Shown here piece by piece: positions 1 to 8,180 of a stretch of 64,000 nt of DNA. The number at the start of each line of letters is the position of its first letter. Position 1 is the first letter of the stretch. This DNA comes from JBAVQS01 sp049694275 (GTDB taxonomy: Bacteria; Chloroflexota; Anaerolineae; UBA4142; SHND01). The stretch is taken from positions 1-64,000 of the forward strand of contig JBAVQS010000147.1 of assembly GCA_049694275.1 (NCBI GenBank), given 5' to 3'. Below the pieces are notes generated by a model, which was given only the letters and a program-made list of their open reading frames with translations, had not been told where the DNA came from and did not search any database. A program made the translations under genes and the position numbers.

Positions 1-1064
1 TCGATTTCGACAAGCTCGAGCGCAATATCGCCCGGATGCAGCAGGTCGCGGACGACGCGCATGTTAAACTGCGCCCGCATACGAAAACCCACAAGACGCC
101 CGCCATCGCCATCAAGCAGTTGCGCGCCGGCGCCCGCGGGATCACCGTCGCCAAGACCGGCGAGGCGGAGGTGATGGAGCGCTCGAACATTATCGATATC
201 CTCATCGCCTTTCCGCTCCAGGGGGCGAGCAAGATTCAGCGCCTCCTCGATCTGAACGAGCGGGCCAACCTGCGGGTCTCGCTCGATTCCTACAAGGTAG
301 TGCAGGACATCGCCGAGGCGGCCCTCGCTCGGCGGCAGAGGGTCAAGGTCCTGATCGAAGTGGACCCCGGCTTTCATCGGGTCGGCGTCCAGCCGGGCGC
401 GCCGGTGCTGGAACTGGCGCGCGAGATAAGCGGCTTGCAGGGTGTTGAGCTTGTCGGGCTCTTTACGCATGCCGGGCAGGCGTATGGCGCGCACAGCCTT
501 GACGAGGTCGCCGCAATCGCCGAGCAGGAAGGGCGCTGTGTGGTCGAGAGCGCCGAACTGCTCCGCCAGAACGGCATCCCGGTCGCCGAGGTGAGCGTTG
601 GCTCGACGCCGACCGCCCCGTTCGTCGCCCGGGTCCCCGGGGTGACCGAGATTCGGCCCGGCAACTATGTCTTTTACGACGCCTCGCAGATTGCGCTGGG
701 CTCGTGCGCCCCGGATGACTGCGCGATGAGCGTGATCGGTTCCGTCGTCGCCAGGCATCCCGACCGCCTCGTTCTCGACACGGGAACCAAGGCGCTCACC
801 TCCGACAAGCTGGCCGCGCACCTCGTCCAGGGGCACGGAATCATCAAAGGGTACGAGCAGCGCCTCTTGATCGAGCGGCTGTCGGAGGAGCATGCGACGG
901 TCAAGATTCTCGACGGCGGCGCGCTGCCGTCGATTGGCGACAAGCTCGAGATCATTCCCAATCATGCCTGCACGACCACGAATCTATACGATCATTTTTA
1001 TGAAGCGCGCGGCGGGCAGGTGGTTCAAGAACATCGCATTCAAGCCAGAGGGAGGAGCCAATGA
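1..1064 (+). CDS. DSD1-family PLP enzyme (D-threonine aldolase / D-serine dehydratase-like), 5' partial
   Basis: The reading frame is already open at base 3 and enters the window inside the gene, so the true start lies upstream; the first visible ATG at 36 is internal. The family is a fold-type III PLP enzyme that cleaves or dehydrates beta-hydroxy-D-amino acids in the cytoplasm. The motif RPHTKTHK near the N-terminus carries the PLP-binding lysine, and the C-terminal PNHACTT holds the His and Cys that bind the divalent metal in this family. About 353 residues are visible, close to a full-length enzyme. Its TGA overlaps the next ATG (ATGA at 1061), so it is translationally coupled to the FAH-family gene. 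D-threonine aldolase and D-serine dehydratase activity cannot be told apart here. Confidence 0.85.
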   Translation, partial: DFDKLERNIARMQQVADDAHVKLRPHTKTHKTPAIAIKQLRAGARGITVAKTGEAEVMERSNIIDILIAFPLQGASKIQRLLDLNERANLRVSLDSYKVVQDIAEAALARRQRVKVLIEVDPGFHRVGVQPGAPVLELAREISGLQGVELVGLFTHAGQAYGAHSLDEVAAIAEQEGRCVVESAELLRQNGIPVAEVSVGSTPTAPFVARVPGVTEIRPGNYVFYDASQIALGSCAPDDCAMSVIGSVVARHPDRLVLDTGTKALTSDKLAAHLVQGHGIIKGYEQRLLIERLSEEHATVKILDGGALPSIGDKLEIIPNHACTTTNLYDHFYEARGGQVVQEHRIQARGRSQ

Positions 1065-1975
1065 GAATCATTACCTTTGAAGCTAACTGGCAACGGCACT
1101 GGGGCGCGATTCTGGGCGAATATGCCGTGGACCTGAACCTGGCTCACGCGCTCTTTCTCGCTTCGCGCTCGCGCGATCCCAAATACCTGGCCAATACAGT
1201 CCTCGAATTCATCCAGCACGGCCCGGAGATGTGGGACCAGGCCCGCGAGACGCTCGAATTCATCGGCGAGCGTTTTGTCGAAGGGGTTATGTTCCCGCTC
1301 AGCCGCACCCGGCTGCTGGCCCCCATGGCGCGCCCGCCCAAGATTGTCGCCATCGGGCGCAACTATATGGAGCACGTGCTCGAGCAAAATGCCCAGGTGA
1401 CCAAAACGCCGATCCTCTTCGCCAAGTATCCGTCGTCGGTCATCGGTCCTACCGACGTGATTCGCCTGCATACGGAGCAGGCGCAAAAGGTGGACTATGA
1501 GGGCGAGTTGGGCGTGGTGATCGGCCGGCCGGCGAGCCAGGTCAGCGCGGCGGAAGCGCTCGACTATGTTTTTGGCTATACGGTCGTGAATGACGTGAGC
1601 GCCCGCGATTTGCAATACAGCCCGGATGTTGGCGGCCAGTGGACGCGCGGCAAATCGCTCGATACCTACTGCCCGATGGGCCCGGCGATTGTCACGCAGG
1701 ACCAGGTCCCCGACCCGCAAAACCTGCATTTGCACTCGACGCTGAATGGGTCTATTGTGCAGGACGGGAACACGCGGGATATGATCGTCGACGTCGCGCA
1801 CCTGATCGAGTTTATCTCGCATGGGATTACCCTCGAGCCCGGCGATATCATCGCCACCGGCACCCCTTCGGGCGTCGGGCATCACCGCCAGCCCCCCGTC
1901 TATCTCACCGCGGGAGACGTGATCGAAGTGGAGATTGACGGCGTGGGCTGGATTCGCAACCCTGTAGAAGACTAG
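1061..1975 (+). CDS. fumarylacetoacetate hydrolase (FAH) family protein
   Basis: A 304-residue cytoplasmic enzyme of the FAH superfamily, which hydrolyses or decarboxylates 2-oxo-acid and acylpyruvate compounds with a Mg or Mn ion. The N-terminal third (to about residue 85) is the small lid domain. The core starts at AIGRNYMEH and carries the metal-binding acidic residues in DYEGELGVV and NDVSARD, then GDIIATGTPSGVG typical of the family. The start ATG overlaps the preceding stop, and a purine-rich GGGAGGAGCC lies just upstream. With the PLP enzyme before it and the PuuD-like amidotransferase after it, it probably belongs to an amino-acid or organic-acid catabolic operon. The exact substrate (fumarylpyruvate, acylpyruvate, 2-keto-3-deoxy acid) is unknown. 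Confidence 0.88.
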   Translation: MRIITFEANWQRHWGAILGEYAVDLNLAHALFLASRSRDPKYLANTVLEFIQHGPEMWDQARETLEFIGERFVEGVMFPLSRTRLLAPMARPPKIVAIGRNYMEHVLEQNAQVTKTPILFAKYPSSVIGPTDVIRLHTEQAQKVDYEGELGVVIGRPASQVSAAEALDYVFGYTVVNDVSARDLQYSPDVGGQWTRGKSLDTYCPMGPAIVTQDQVPDPQNLHLHSTLNGSIVQDGNTRDMIVDVAHLIEFISHGITLEPGDIIATGTPSGVGHHRQPPVYLTAGDVIEVEIDGVGWIRNPVED

Positions 1976-1992
1976 ACCGGTTTGGAGTACGC

Positions 1993-2739
1993 ATGCGACC
2001 ATTGATTGGAATACCGACTCGCTCGATTGTCGACGACCATTCCGGCGTGCGCTACGCTGGAGCGGCAACCTATACCCGCGCGGTGAACCGCGCCGGCGGC
2101 GCGCCGGTCCTCATCCCGCTGGAATTGGCGGAGGAGGGGCAGCGCGCGATCTTTGATCAATTGGATGGGGTGCTGCTGGCTGGCGGTGTAGACATCCACC
2201 CCAAAGAGTTCGGCGAAGAGGTCGAGGCGTTTTGCGGCGAGATCGATATGGCGCGCGATGAGACGGAATTGCACCTCACGCGCTGGGCCCTGGCCGAGGG
2301 CAAGCCTTTGCTGGGCATCTGTCGCGGCATCCAGATGTTGAATGTTGCCGCGGGCGGCAGCCTGTATCAAGACATTGCCGCGCAGGCCCCTGGCTCGCTC
2401 CGGCACGAGCACAAACAGGGCGAACCGTTCAGTGCGCTGGCCCATCCGGTCGATTTCGATCCGGCGTCGCGCGTGGCGCTGGCGTTGGGCGTCACCCAAC
2501 TGGAGGTCAATAGCCTGCACCACCAGTCGGTCAAGACGGTTGCGCCGGGGTTGCGGGTGGTCGGCCGCGCGCCGGATGGCGTGATTGAAGCCGTCGAAGG
2601 AATGGATCACCGTTTTCTCGTCGGAGTCCAGTTCCACCCCGAATGGCTGCTCGCCGACGACCCGCGCATGTTGGGGCTCTTTGAGGCGTTTGTGGCGGAT
2701 GCCTGCGCCTATCACGCCGGACTCGCGTCCACAAGGTAA
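1993..2739 (+). CDS. class I glutamine amidotransferase-like hydrolase (peptidase C26, PuuD-like)
   Basis: A 248-residue protein with the class I amidotransferase fold. GICRGIQ near residue 113 carries the nucleophilic Cys, and QFHPEW near residue 220 carries the catalytic His and Glu; LLAGGVDIHP is the typical oxyanion region. The closest characterised relatives split gamma-glutamyl-gamma-aminobutyrate in putrescine breakdown. The gene starts 17 bases after the FAH-family gene and ends 2 bases before glutamate racemase, so the four genes look co-transcribed. An arginase lies nearby on the other strand, which fits arginine/polyamine catabolism, but that link is inferred only from proximity. 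Confidence 0.87.
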   Translation: MRPLIGIPTRSIVDDHSGVRYAGAATYTRAVNRAGGAPVLIPLELAEEGQRAIFDQLDGVLLAGGVDIHPKEFGEEVEAFCGEIDMARDETELHLTRWALAEGKPLLGICRGIQMLNVAAGGSLYQDIAAQAPGSLRHEHKQGEPFSALAHPVDFDPASRVALALGVTQLEVNSLHHQSVKTVAPGLRVVGRAPDGVIEAVEGMDHRFLVGVQFHPEWLLADDPRMLGLFEAFVADACAYHAGLASTR

Positions 2740-2741
2740 CT

Positions 2742-3548
2742 GTGGCTCTGGTCGCGTCACCGATTGGATTGTTTGATAGCGGAGTAGGTGGGCTATCAAT
2801 CCTGCAAGCGGTGCGCCGTGAGTTGCCGCACGAGGACCTGCTCTATTTCGCCGACCAGAACTATTGCCCTTATGGCTTGCGCCTGGCGGATGAGATTCGC
2901 GCCCTCTCGGCGCGCGTGACCCGTTTTTTGCTTGAGCAGGGTTGCAAGGCCATCGTCGTCGCCTGTAACACCGCGTCGGCGGCCGCCCTCGAATACCTGC
3001 GCACAAGCTGGCCTGAGACGCCATTCATCGGCATGGAACCGGCGGTCAAGCCGGCCGCCGAAAAGACCCGGTCCGGCGTGGTGGGTGTCCTGGCAACGGC
3101 GGGGACGCTGCAGGGCGAGCTTTTTCAGCGCACGCGCAACCGGCACGCCCGCGATGTCGAGGTGCTCGTCTCGTACCCCACGGACTGGGTCGAGCGCGTC
3201 GAACGCGGCGAGATCGATTCGGCCGACACCGAGGCGAGCGTCCGGCGCGCCATCCAGCCGTTTCTCGACGCCGGCGCGGATGAGATCGCGCTCGGCTGCA
3301 CGCACTATCCCTTTCTCGCGCCGCTCATCTGCCAGATCGCCGGCGCGCAGGTCGAGGTGCTCGACCCGAGCATGGCGGTCGCCCGGCAGACCGCGCGCGT
3401 GCTCGACGACCGGCATCTGCTCAATCCGCAATGTGTAGCCGGGAGCGGCGCTTTTTACACGAGCGGTGAATCACTCGCCTTTGCCCGGGTATTGAACAAG
3501 CTCCTGGGCGAAACGGCCAACACGCATCACGCCGATCCGCGTATCTAA
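2742..3548 (+). CDS. murI: glutamate racemase
   Basis: Converts L-glutamate to D-glutamate for peptidoglycan synthesis in the cytoplasm, without cofactor, using two cysteines. Both are visible: VACNTAS (about residue 72) and GCTHYPF (about residue 187). The N-terminal IGLFDSGVGGLS and YFADQNYCPYG segments are diagnostic. The length of 268 residues is normal. Translation starts at a GTG two bases after the stop of the preceding gene, with AAGG inside the end of that gene as ribosome site. Its place at the end of a catabolic operon is unusual for a cell-wall gene; it may instead serve D-glutamate turnover with the D-amino-acid enzyme upstream. Confidence 0.93.
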   Translation: MALVASPIGLFDSGVGGLSILQAVRRELPHEDLLYFADQNYCPYGLRLADEIRALSARVTRFLLEQGCKAIVVACNTASAAALEYLRTSWPETPFIGMEPAVKPAAEKTRSGVVGVLATAGTLQGELFQRTRNRHARDVEVLVSYPTDWVERVERGEIDSADTEASVRRAIQPFLDAGADEIALGCTHYPFLAPLICQIAGAQVEVLDPSMAVARQTARVLDDRHLLNPQCVAGSGAFYTSGESLAFARVLNKLLGETANTHHADPRI

Positions 3549-3572
3549 AAAAGCAGGACCGAGGAAGCCATT

Positions 3573-4475
3573 ATGAATGTGAACCGAATTCAGTTCGATG
3601 GGCTTGACGCCCTCGAAATCACCACCTCCCAGGTACGGCTTGTCGCCATCACCGCGCTGGGCCCGCGCATTGCCTTTTTAGGCAAGCGCGGCGGCGCTAA
3701 CCTATTCTACTGGAAGCAGGACGACAAGGGATACGGCGGCTGGCGGGTCTATGGCGGGCACCGCATCTGGGTGACGCGCCCCGGCGCAGACGAGGCCGAG
3801 GATGCCTACATGCCGGACAACGCGCCCTGTCGGGTTGAGGTCGCCGAGAAGGCGGTGACGCTGACCGGCGCGATGGACCCCACGTTCAAGGTGGCGCGCG
3901 GCTTGCGCATCTCGGTCGTCGACGAGATCACCTTTCGGGTGACCGGGTTTGTGACCAACAACGGGCCGATGCTCTATTCCGCAGGCATCTGGGGCCTGAC
4001 TTGCTCGGACCCCTCCGGCGGCAAAGAGTACGGCATCCCGCTGTACGAGCCGAACGGCGTGTGGGAGACGGCCCGGGTCGTCATCCCACGCAAATGGGCC
4101 GGGCATGTGGCCTCCGTGAATGATTCGCAGATCAGCATGAATGACGAGTTCATGATTATCCGGCCGCAGGGCGTCGAATCGAAACGCGGGATCATGGCCG
4201 CGCCCGGCATCATCGCCATGACCGCGCCGGCCCAGGGCCTGACCTTGATCAAGCGGGCGGTCTTTAATCCGGCCGGTTCCTACCCCATGCACTGCAATCT
4301 CTCCTTTTACATCGGCCCGGACAATTTCATGGTCGAGATGGAGACGATGGGCGAGGAACGAACCATCCTCCCCGGCGCGACGCTCGAAAACACGGAAACC
4401 TGGAAAATCGTCGACGAGGTATTTGACTGGCAGGATTCGGCCCATTTGCGTGAGCTCATGGCCCAATCGTTCTAA
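3573..4475 (+). CDS. DUF4380-like (galactose-mutarotase-fold) protein
   Basis: A 300-residue protein with no signal peptide. The pattern LGPRIAFLGKRGG-NLFYW followed by YGGHRIWVTRPGADE and MPDNAPCRV resembles the DUF4380 family, which adopts the aldose-1-epimerase-like beta-sandwich fold. A conserved tail GPDNFMVEMETMGE and LPGATLENTETW also fits carbohydrate-epimerase-like proteins. No catalytic His/Glu pair can be assigned with confidence. It lies 24 bases after murI on the same strand and its end overlaps the arginase end by 4 bases on the other strand. Function unknown; a sugar-binding or epimerase role is only suggested by fold. Confidence 0.65.
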   Translation: MNVNRIQFDGLDALEITTSQVRLVAITALGPRIAFLGKRGGANLFYWKQDDKGYGGWRVYGGHRIWVTRPGADEAEDAYMPDNAPCRVEVAEKAVTLTGAMDPTFKVARGLRISVVDEITFRVTGFVTNNGPMLYSAGIWGLTCSDPSGGKEYGIPLYEPNGVWETARVVIPRKWAGHVASVNDSQISMNDEFMIIRPQGVESKRGIMAAPGIIAMTAPAQGLTLIKRAVFNPAGSYPMHCNLSFYIGPDNFMVEMETMGEERTILPGATLENTETWKIVDEVFDWQDSAHLRELMAQSF

Positions 4476-5383
4476 TTATTCTGGCCCTGTTCCCAGACTC
4501 GCTTGCCCAGCGCCGACAGCGCCAGCTCGACCGCCATTCGCGCCGTCCGGTTCCGCTCGTCGAGGATCGGGTTGACCTCGACCAGGTCCATCCCGACGAG
4601 CCGGCCGGTCTCGGCGACCATCTCGCACACCATGTGCGCCTCGCGATAGGTCAGCCCGCCGTCGACCGCTGTCCCGACGCCCGGCGCATACACCGGGTCA
4701 ATGGCGTCCAGGTCAAAGCTCAGATAGATTCCCTCGGTGCCGCGCGAGGCCACATCAATCGCGCGGCACAGGACCTGGTACATCCCCAGCCGGTCGATCT
4801 GCTCTGTTGCAAACACGGCGACGCCCGAATCGCGCAGCAGCGTCTTTTCACCGGGGTCCAGGTCCCGCGCGCCGACGACGGCAATGTGCATTGGGTCCAC
4901 CGTAATCCGCGCTTTGCGCCCGAGCGTCACGAGCCGCGCGTCCCCCAGTCCGGCCAGCGCCGCCAGCGGCATTCCGTGGATATTCCCCGACGGGGTCGTC
5001 TCCGTCGTGTTGAAATCGCCGTGCGCATCCACCCAGATCAGCCCGATCTTTTTCTCGCTCGCCGCCCCGCGCACCGAGCCGAGCGACAGGCTGTGGTCCC
5101 CGCCCAGCACCAGCGGAAAGTGTCCCTGTCGCAGTGTGCTCGCCACGCGGTCCGCCAACCGCCGTGCAACGGCGAGGATGCAGTTGAGATAGCGCAGCTT
5201 GGGGTCCTCCCATTGGCACGTCTCCATCACCGGCACGTGTGTGTTCCCCGTATCGTGCACGGTATGTCCCAGTCCTGTCAGTTGTTCGGCAAGTCCTGCA
5301 TACCGGATCGCGCTCGGCCCCATATCGACGCCGCGCCGCCCCGCGCCAAAATCCAGCGGCACCCCGATCAGATTGATATTCAT
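4472..5383 (-). CDS. rocF: arginase
   Basis: Hydrolyses L-arginine to ornithine and urea with a binuclear Mn centre. All metal-ligand motifs are present in order: GGDHSLSLG (about residue 101), DAHGDFN (about 124) and SFDLDAIDP (about 224), plus the C-terminal GMDLVEVNP. The length of 303 residues matches Bacillus-type arginases. GRRGVDMGPSAIRYAG near the N-terminus is also typical. The gene runs against the DUF4380-like gene and diverges from the DUF2330 gene; the 145-base gap at its start must hold both promoters. An agmatinase-like activity is possible, but the N-terminal sequence and length favour arginase. Confidence 0.94.
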   Translation of the reverse strand: MNINLIGVPLDFGAGRRGVDMGPSAIRYAGLAEQLTGLGHTVHDTGNTHVPVMETCQWEDPKLRYLNCILAVARRLADRVASTLRQGHFPLVLGGDHSLSLGSVRGAASEKKIGLIWVDAHGDFNTTETTPSGNIHGMPLAALAGLGDARLVTLGRKARITVDPMHIAVVGARDLDPGEKTLLRDSGVAVFATEQIDRLGMYQVLCRAIDVASRGTEGIYLSFDLDAIDPVYAPGVGTAVDGGLTYREAHMVCEMVAETGRLVGMDLVEVNPILDERNRTARMAVELALSALGKRVWEQGQNN

Positions 5384-5474
5384 ATTTTCCTCCTCTACCC
5401 CTCAACACAGTGGAACCATTTTACCCGCGCGGCGGCGATGTTTCAAGGCCGGCGGGAGAATCGCGGTGTTCGAT

Positions 5475-5498
5475 TTTGTATCTCTATTGATTTATAAT
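5475..5498 (+). promoter_or_regulatory. putative promoter -10 for the DUF2330 gene
   Basis: A perfect TATAAT lies at 5493-5498, about 30 bases before the ATG at 5529. No convincing -35 hexamer at 17 bases; TTCGAT at 5469 is the best at 18-base spacing. AT content rises sharply here compared with the surrounding genes. Confidence 0.4.
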
Positions 5499-5528
5499 GG
5501 GGGCATCTGCTTGCAGGGAGGTTATACG

Positions 5529-6584
5529 ATGAAACCGACTGCTGTACTCCGGATCACGTTCCTGTTCGGCGCGATCATCCTGGCGCTGCTCGCCGCGCCC
5601 GCCGAGGCGTGCGGCTGCGGCGGGTATGTGCCGCGTGAAGGGGATGCGCATGTTACACAAGAGCGCGCGCTGCTCCGCTGGGATGGACAGACGGAAGATA
5701 TCGTCATGGCGTTCAATGTGCAGGGGAGCTCGGATGAGGCCGCACTCATCATGCCTGTCCCGGCCCGGGCCAGCGTCAAGCTCGCCGATCCCAAGCTGTT
5801 CGATACGCTGCAGGAACTGACCAAGCCGCTTGTCGAAAAACGCCCCCGCGCCCCCTCATTCGGGCTAGGGGCGGGCGCACCGGAGGCTGTCGGGGGCGCA
5901 GCGCCGCCGGTGACGCTGCTTGACCGCCAGACGCTTGGACCCTTTGACGTCAGCACGCTCACGGCGACCGATAGCACGGCGCTCGTCGATTGGCTCAAGA
6001 CGAACGGCTATAACATGCGTCCACAACTCGCGCAGGCGCTCCAGCCTTACGTGGACCAACAGTGGTACTATGTCGCGGTCCGGCTGACCCCCGGCCAGAG
6101 CGGCGACAAGCTCAAGGGCTCGCTCGACCCTATCTGGATCTCCTTTCCCGCGCAACAGTTGGTCTACCCGATGCGCGCCTCGGCCGCCGCGACCATTCCC
6201 TTGCCGGTCATTCTCTATGTGCTGGCGCCGCACCGCGTGACCAAATCGGCGTCGTTCGGGCCAAGCCATCTGGCCTATGCCGGTTGGGTTGACCCAGGCA
6301 CTGCCGGAGTGACGCCGGCGCTCGCGCCCTTTGTGGGGAGCAAGATGTTCCTGACCAAGTATCAGGACACCGCCTTTCCGAGCCAGATTAACGCGGATTA
6401 TGTATTTGCCCAGGCGCCGACCGATGAGACCTATCGCGACACCCAGATCGAATACGTGGATGATCCCAGCGTCTATCTGGTCCCGCTGTTGCTCTGCGGG
6501 GTGATGGCGCTGGCCGCGCTGGCGGTCTTGCTGGCCGTCGTCATTTTTGCCGTCCGGCGCTTACGCAAGCCTGAACCGGCATAG
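5529..6584 (+). CDS. DUF2330 domain exported protein with C-terminal membrane anchor
   Basis: A 351-residue protein. The ATG at 5529 is preferred over upstream in-frame codons because GGGAGG lies 8 bases before it and the protein then begins with a clean signal peptide (hydrophobic residues 10-25, ending LAAPAEA). CGCGGYVPREG follows, the cysteine-rich opening typical of DUF2330 proteins. A C-terminal hydrophobic segment of about 23 residues and a basic RRLRKP tail anchor it to the membrane, so the bulk lies outside the cytoplasm. A lipoprotein gene follows 20 bases later, so the two probably form an envelope operon. The molecular role of DUF2330 is not known. Confidence 0.8.
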   Translation: MKPTAVLRITFLFGAIILALLAAPAEACGCGGYVPREGDAHVTQERALLRWDGQTEDIVMAFNVQGSSDEAALIMPVPARASVKLADPKLFDTLQELTKPLVEKRPRAPSFGLGAGAPEAVGGAAPPVTLLDRQTLGPFDVSTLTATDSTALVDWLKTNGYNMRPQLAQALQPYVDQQWYYVAVRLTPGQSGDKLKGSLDPIWISFPAQQLVYPMRASAAATIPLPVILYVLAPHRVTKSASFGPSHLAYAGWVDPGTAGVTPALAPFVGSKMFLTKYQDTAFPSQINADYVFAQAPTDETYRDTQIEYVDDPSVYLVPLLLCGVMALAALAVLLAVVIFAVRRLRKPEPA

Positions 6585-6604
6585 GGTACAGAAGGAGACC
6601 GCGT

Positions 6605-7429
6605 TTGAAAATTTTTTTGTTGCTCGGTTTGCTCTTGATTGCTTGCTCTGTCGCTGGCTGTGGTTCGAGCGCGCTGGGCGCACCGACCCTCGCCGCGGTG
6701 GCCCCAACCGCGACCCCGACGCCGACCGTCGCTCCGACCAACACCCCTGCGACGCCGAGCATCACACTCAACCCAACCTCCGGCGGCGCGCGAACCTGGG
6801 TCACGGTCGCCGGCCGCGGTTTTCCCGGTGGGGCGCACATTCGCCTTCATCTCGGTTCCGCTGGAACGGGCGCGTCCAATTCCTATGCAGAGGCGATTGC
6901 CGATCCGACCGGCCGCGTGACGCTCGCTCTGCTCATGCCGGGCGAGTGGCCGGACGGCTCGCCGATTACCGATTCGCCGTTGATGGTGGTCGCCGCCACG
7001 CTCGATTCCTCCGTTCAGGCTACCGCCCCCTTCAGTTATCAACCTGCGGGCACGCCTGCGGCGGCCGGGACGGGCACCAGCATCGGCGTTCCGGTCACCG
7101 GCCTCGACGCCAAGACCTTTCAGACGATCAACGAGATCGTGAACGGTTTTCTGACTGCCGTCCAGCGCGATTCGACCGGCAAGAGCAGTTTGCCCTATCT
7201 GGATGCGGACCTCCAGGCGCGGTCACAAAAAGGCCAGCGGGTTTTGTCGCTCCTCGGCATTCAAAAGGTGTACCCCTCTTTCCAGATCACGGCGATTGAG
7301 CCGGGCGACCAGGACAATAGCGCCGTCGCGCGTGTGACCCTGCAATTCACCCCGCCGCTCCAGCGCGTCTTGCTCCTCACGCAGCAGGGGAGCGATTGGA
7401 AGATCGCAGATATTGCCGCCGACCAATAA
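6605..7429 (+). CDS. secreted lipoprotein with Thr/Pro-rich linker
   Basis: A 274-residue protein that starts at TTG, with AAGGAGACC 5-13 bases upstream; the ATG codons in frame lie far too late. Residues 4-17 form a hydrophobic signal ending SVAGC, a lipobox with Cys 19, so it is probably a lipid-anchored envelope protein. A low-complexity T/P/A stretch (about residues 28-52) acts as a linker. The following region (SITLNPTSGGARTWVTVAGRGFPGG) resembles an Ig-like IPT/TIG repeat seen in adhesive surface proteins. The C-terminal 100 residues look like an NTF2- or lumazine-like small domain but this is uncertain. It ends just before a strong terminator. Confidence 0.75.
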   Translation: MKIFLLLGLLLIACSVAGCGSSALGAPTLAAVAPTATPTPTVAPTNTPATPSITLNPTSGGARTWVTVAGRGFPGGAHIRLHLGSAGTGASNSYAEAIADPTGRVTLALLMPGEWPDGSPITDSPLMVVAATLDSSVQATAPFSYQPAGTPAAAGTGTSIGVPVTGLDAKTFQTINEIVNGFLTAVQRDSTGKSSLPYLDADLQARSQKGQRVLSLLGIQKVYPSFQITAIEPGDQDNSAVARVTLQFTPPLQRVLLLTQQGSDWKIADIAADQ

Positions 7430-7457
7430 CGCGCCGGGCGCCTGTCATTGCAAAACC

Positions 7458-7494
7458 ACGACGGCCTCCCGATCATCGGGAGGCCGTCGTTTCG
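7458..7494 (+). terminator. intrinsic terminator after the lipoprotein gene
   Basis: A near-perfect hairpin: ACGACGGCCTCCCGAT at 7458-7473 pairs with ATCGGGAGGCCGTCGT at 7475-7490, with an ATCAT loop in practice. TTTCG follows. It lies 28 bases after the stop codon and closes the DUF2330-lipoprotein unit. The symmetric stem could also work on the other strand. Confidence 0.85.
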
Positions 7495-7530
7495 TTCATG
7501 CGCTTGTGCTAACGGAAGTGATGGCCGGCA

Positions 7531-7559
7531 TTGACGCTTTGAAACCGGAATGTTAGAAT
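7531..7559 (+). promoter_or_regulatory. sigma-70-type promoter of the GNAT gene
   Basis: TTGACG (7531-7536), 17 bases, TAGAAT (7554-7559), with a TG at the extended -10 position. The start codon at 7578 follows closely behind a GGGAGG ribosome site. Confidence 0.75.
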
Positions 7560-7577
7560 CCGCCGGGAGGATGAAGC

Positions 7578-8129
7578 ATGGCCGGCATACGATTGCTAAC
7601 AGAACGGCTCGTTTTGCGTCCGTTTGAGGATGCGGACCTGGAATCATTTGTCGCCTACCGCTCGGACCCGGCTGTCGCCGAATATCAGGGGTGGGACGCG
7701 CCCTACAGCCAGGAGCAGGGGCTGGCGTTCATCGCCGAGATGAAGGACAAACAGCCGGGCGTGCCGGGCGACTGGTACCAGGTGGCCGTCCAGCGCAAGG
7801 CGGATGCCCGGATGATCGGCGATGTGGCCTTTGTGCTTTTGATGGAGGATACGCGCCAGGCCGAGATGGGCTTTACCTTTGCGCGCGCCTATCACGGTCA
7901 AGGATATGCGACCGAAGCGGTGACGCGATTGCTCGATTACCTGTTTGACGAATTGCGGCTGCATCGCGTGCGCGCCAATTGCGATCCGGAGAACCTTGCT
8001 TCGGCGAAACTGCTCGAACGTGTAGGCATGCGCCGCGAAGGGCATACCGTCGAGAGCCTGCGGTTTAAAGGTCGCTGGGCGAGCGAATACTGGTATGCGA
8101 TTCTACGGCGCGAGTGGGAGACTCGATAG
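7578..8129 (+). CDS. GNAT-family N-acetyltransferase (RimJ/RimL type)
   Basis: A 183-residue cytoplasmic acetyltransferase. The opening ERLVLRPFEDADLESF and the acetyl-CoA segment GFTFARAYHGQGYATEAVTRLLDY, with NLASAKLLERVGMRREGH near the end, are the standard marks of the RimJ/RimL branch that acetylates N-terminal or small-molecule amines. GGGAGG lies just upstream of the ATG. It is a single-gene transcript between its own promoter and a convergent glycosidase. The substrate cannot be predicted. Confidence 0.9.
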   Translation: MAGIRLLTERLVLRPFEDADLESFVAYRSDPAVAEYQGWDAPYSQEQGLAFIAEMKDKQPGVPGDWYQVAVQRKADARMIGDVAFVLLMEDTRQAEMGFTFARAYHGQGYATEAVTRLLDYLFDELRLHRVRANCDPENLASAKLLERVGMRREGHTVESLRFKGRWASEYWYAILRREWETR

Positions 8130-8180
8130 ATCGCGAAATCACCTGTCGACAGCAGGAGAAATCTCGTCTTGCGTTGCAGG

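Noticed and set aside
1040..2068. Long minus-strand reading frames opposite the catabolic genes (also 1972-3024, 13393-14364, 45663-47159)
   Set aside because: High-GC antisense shadows: Arg/His/Pro-rich translations without motifs, opposite genes with clear family identity.
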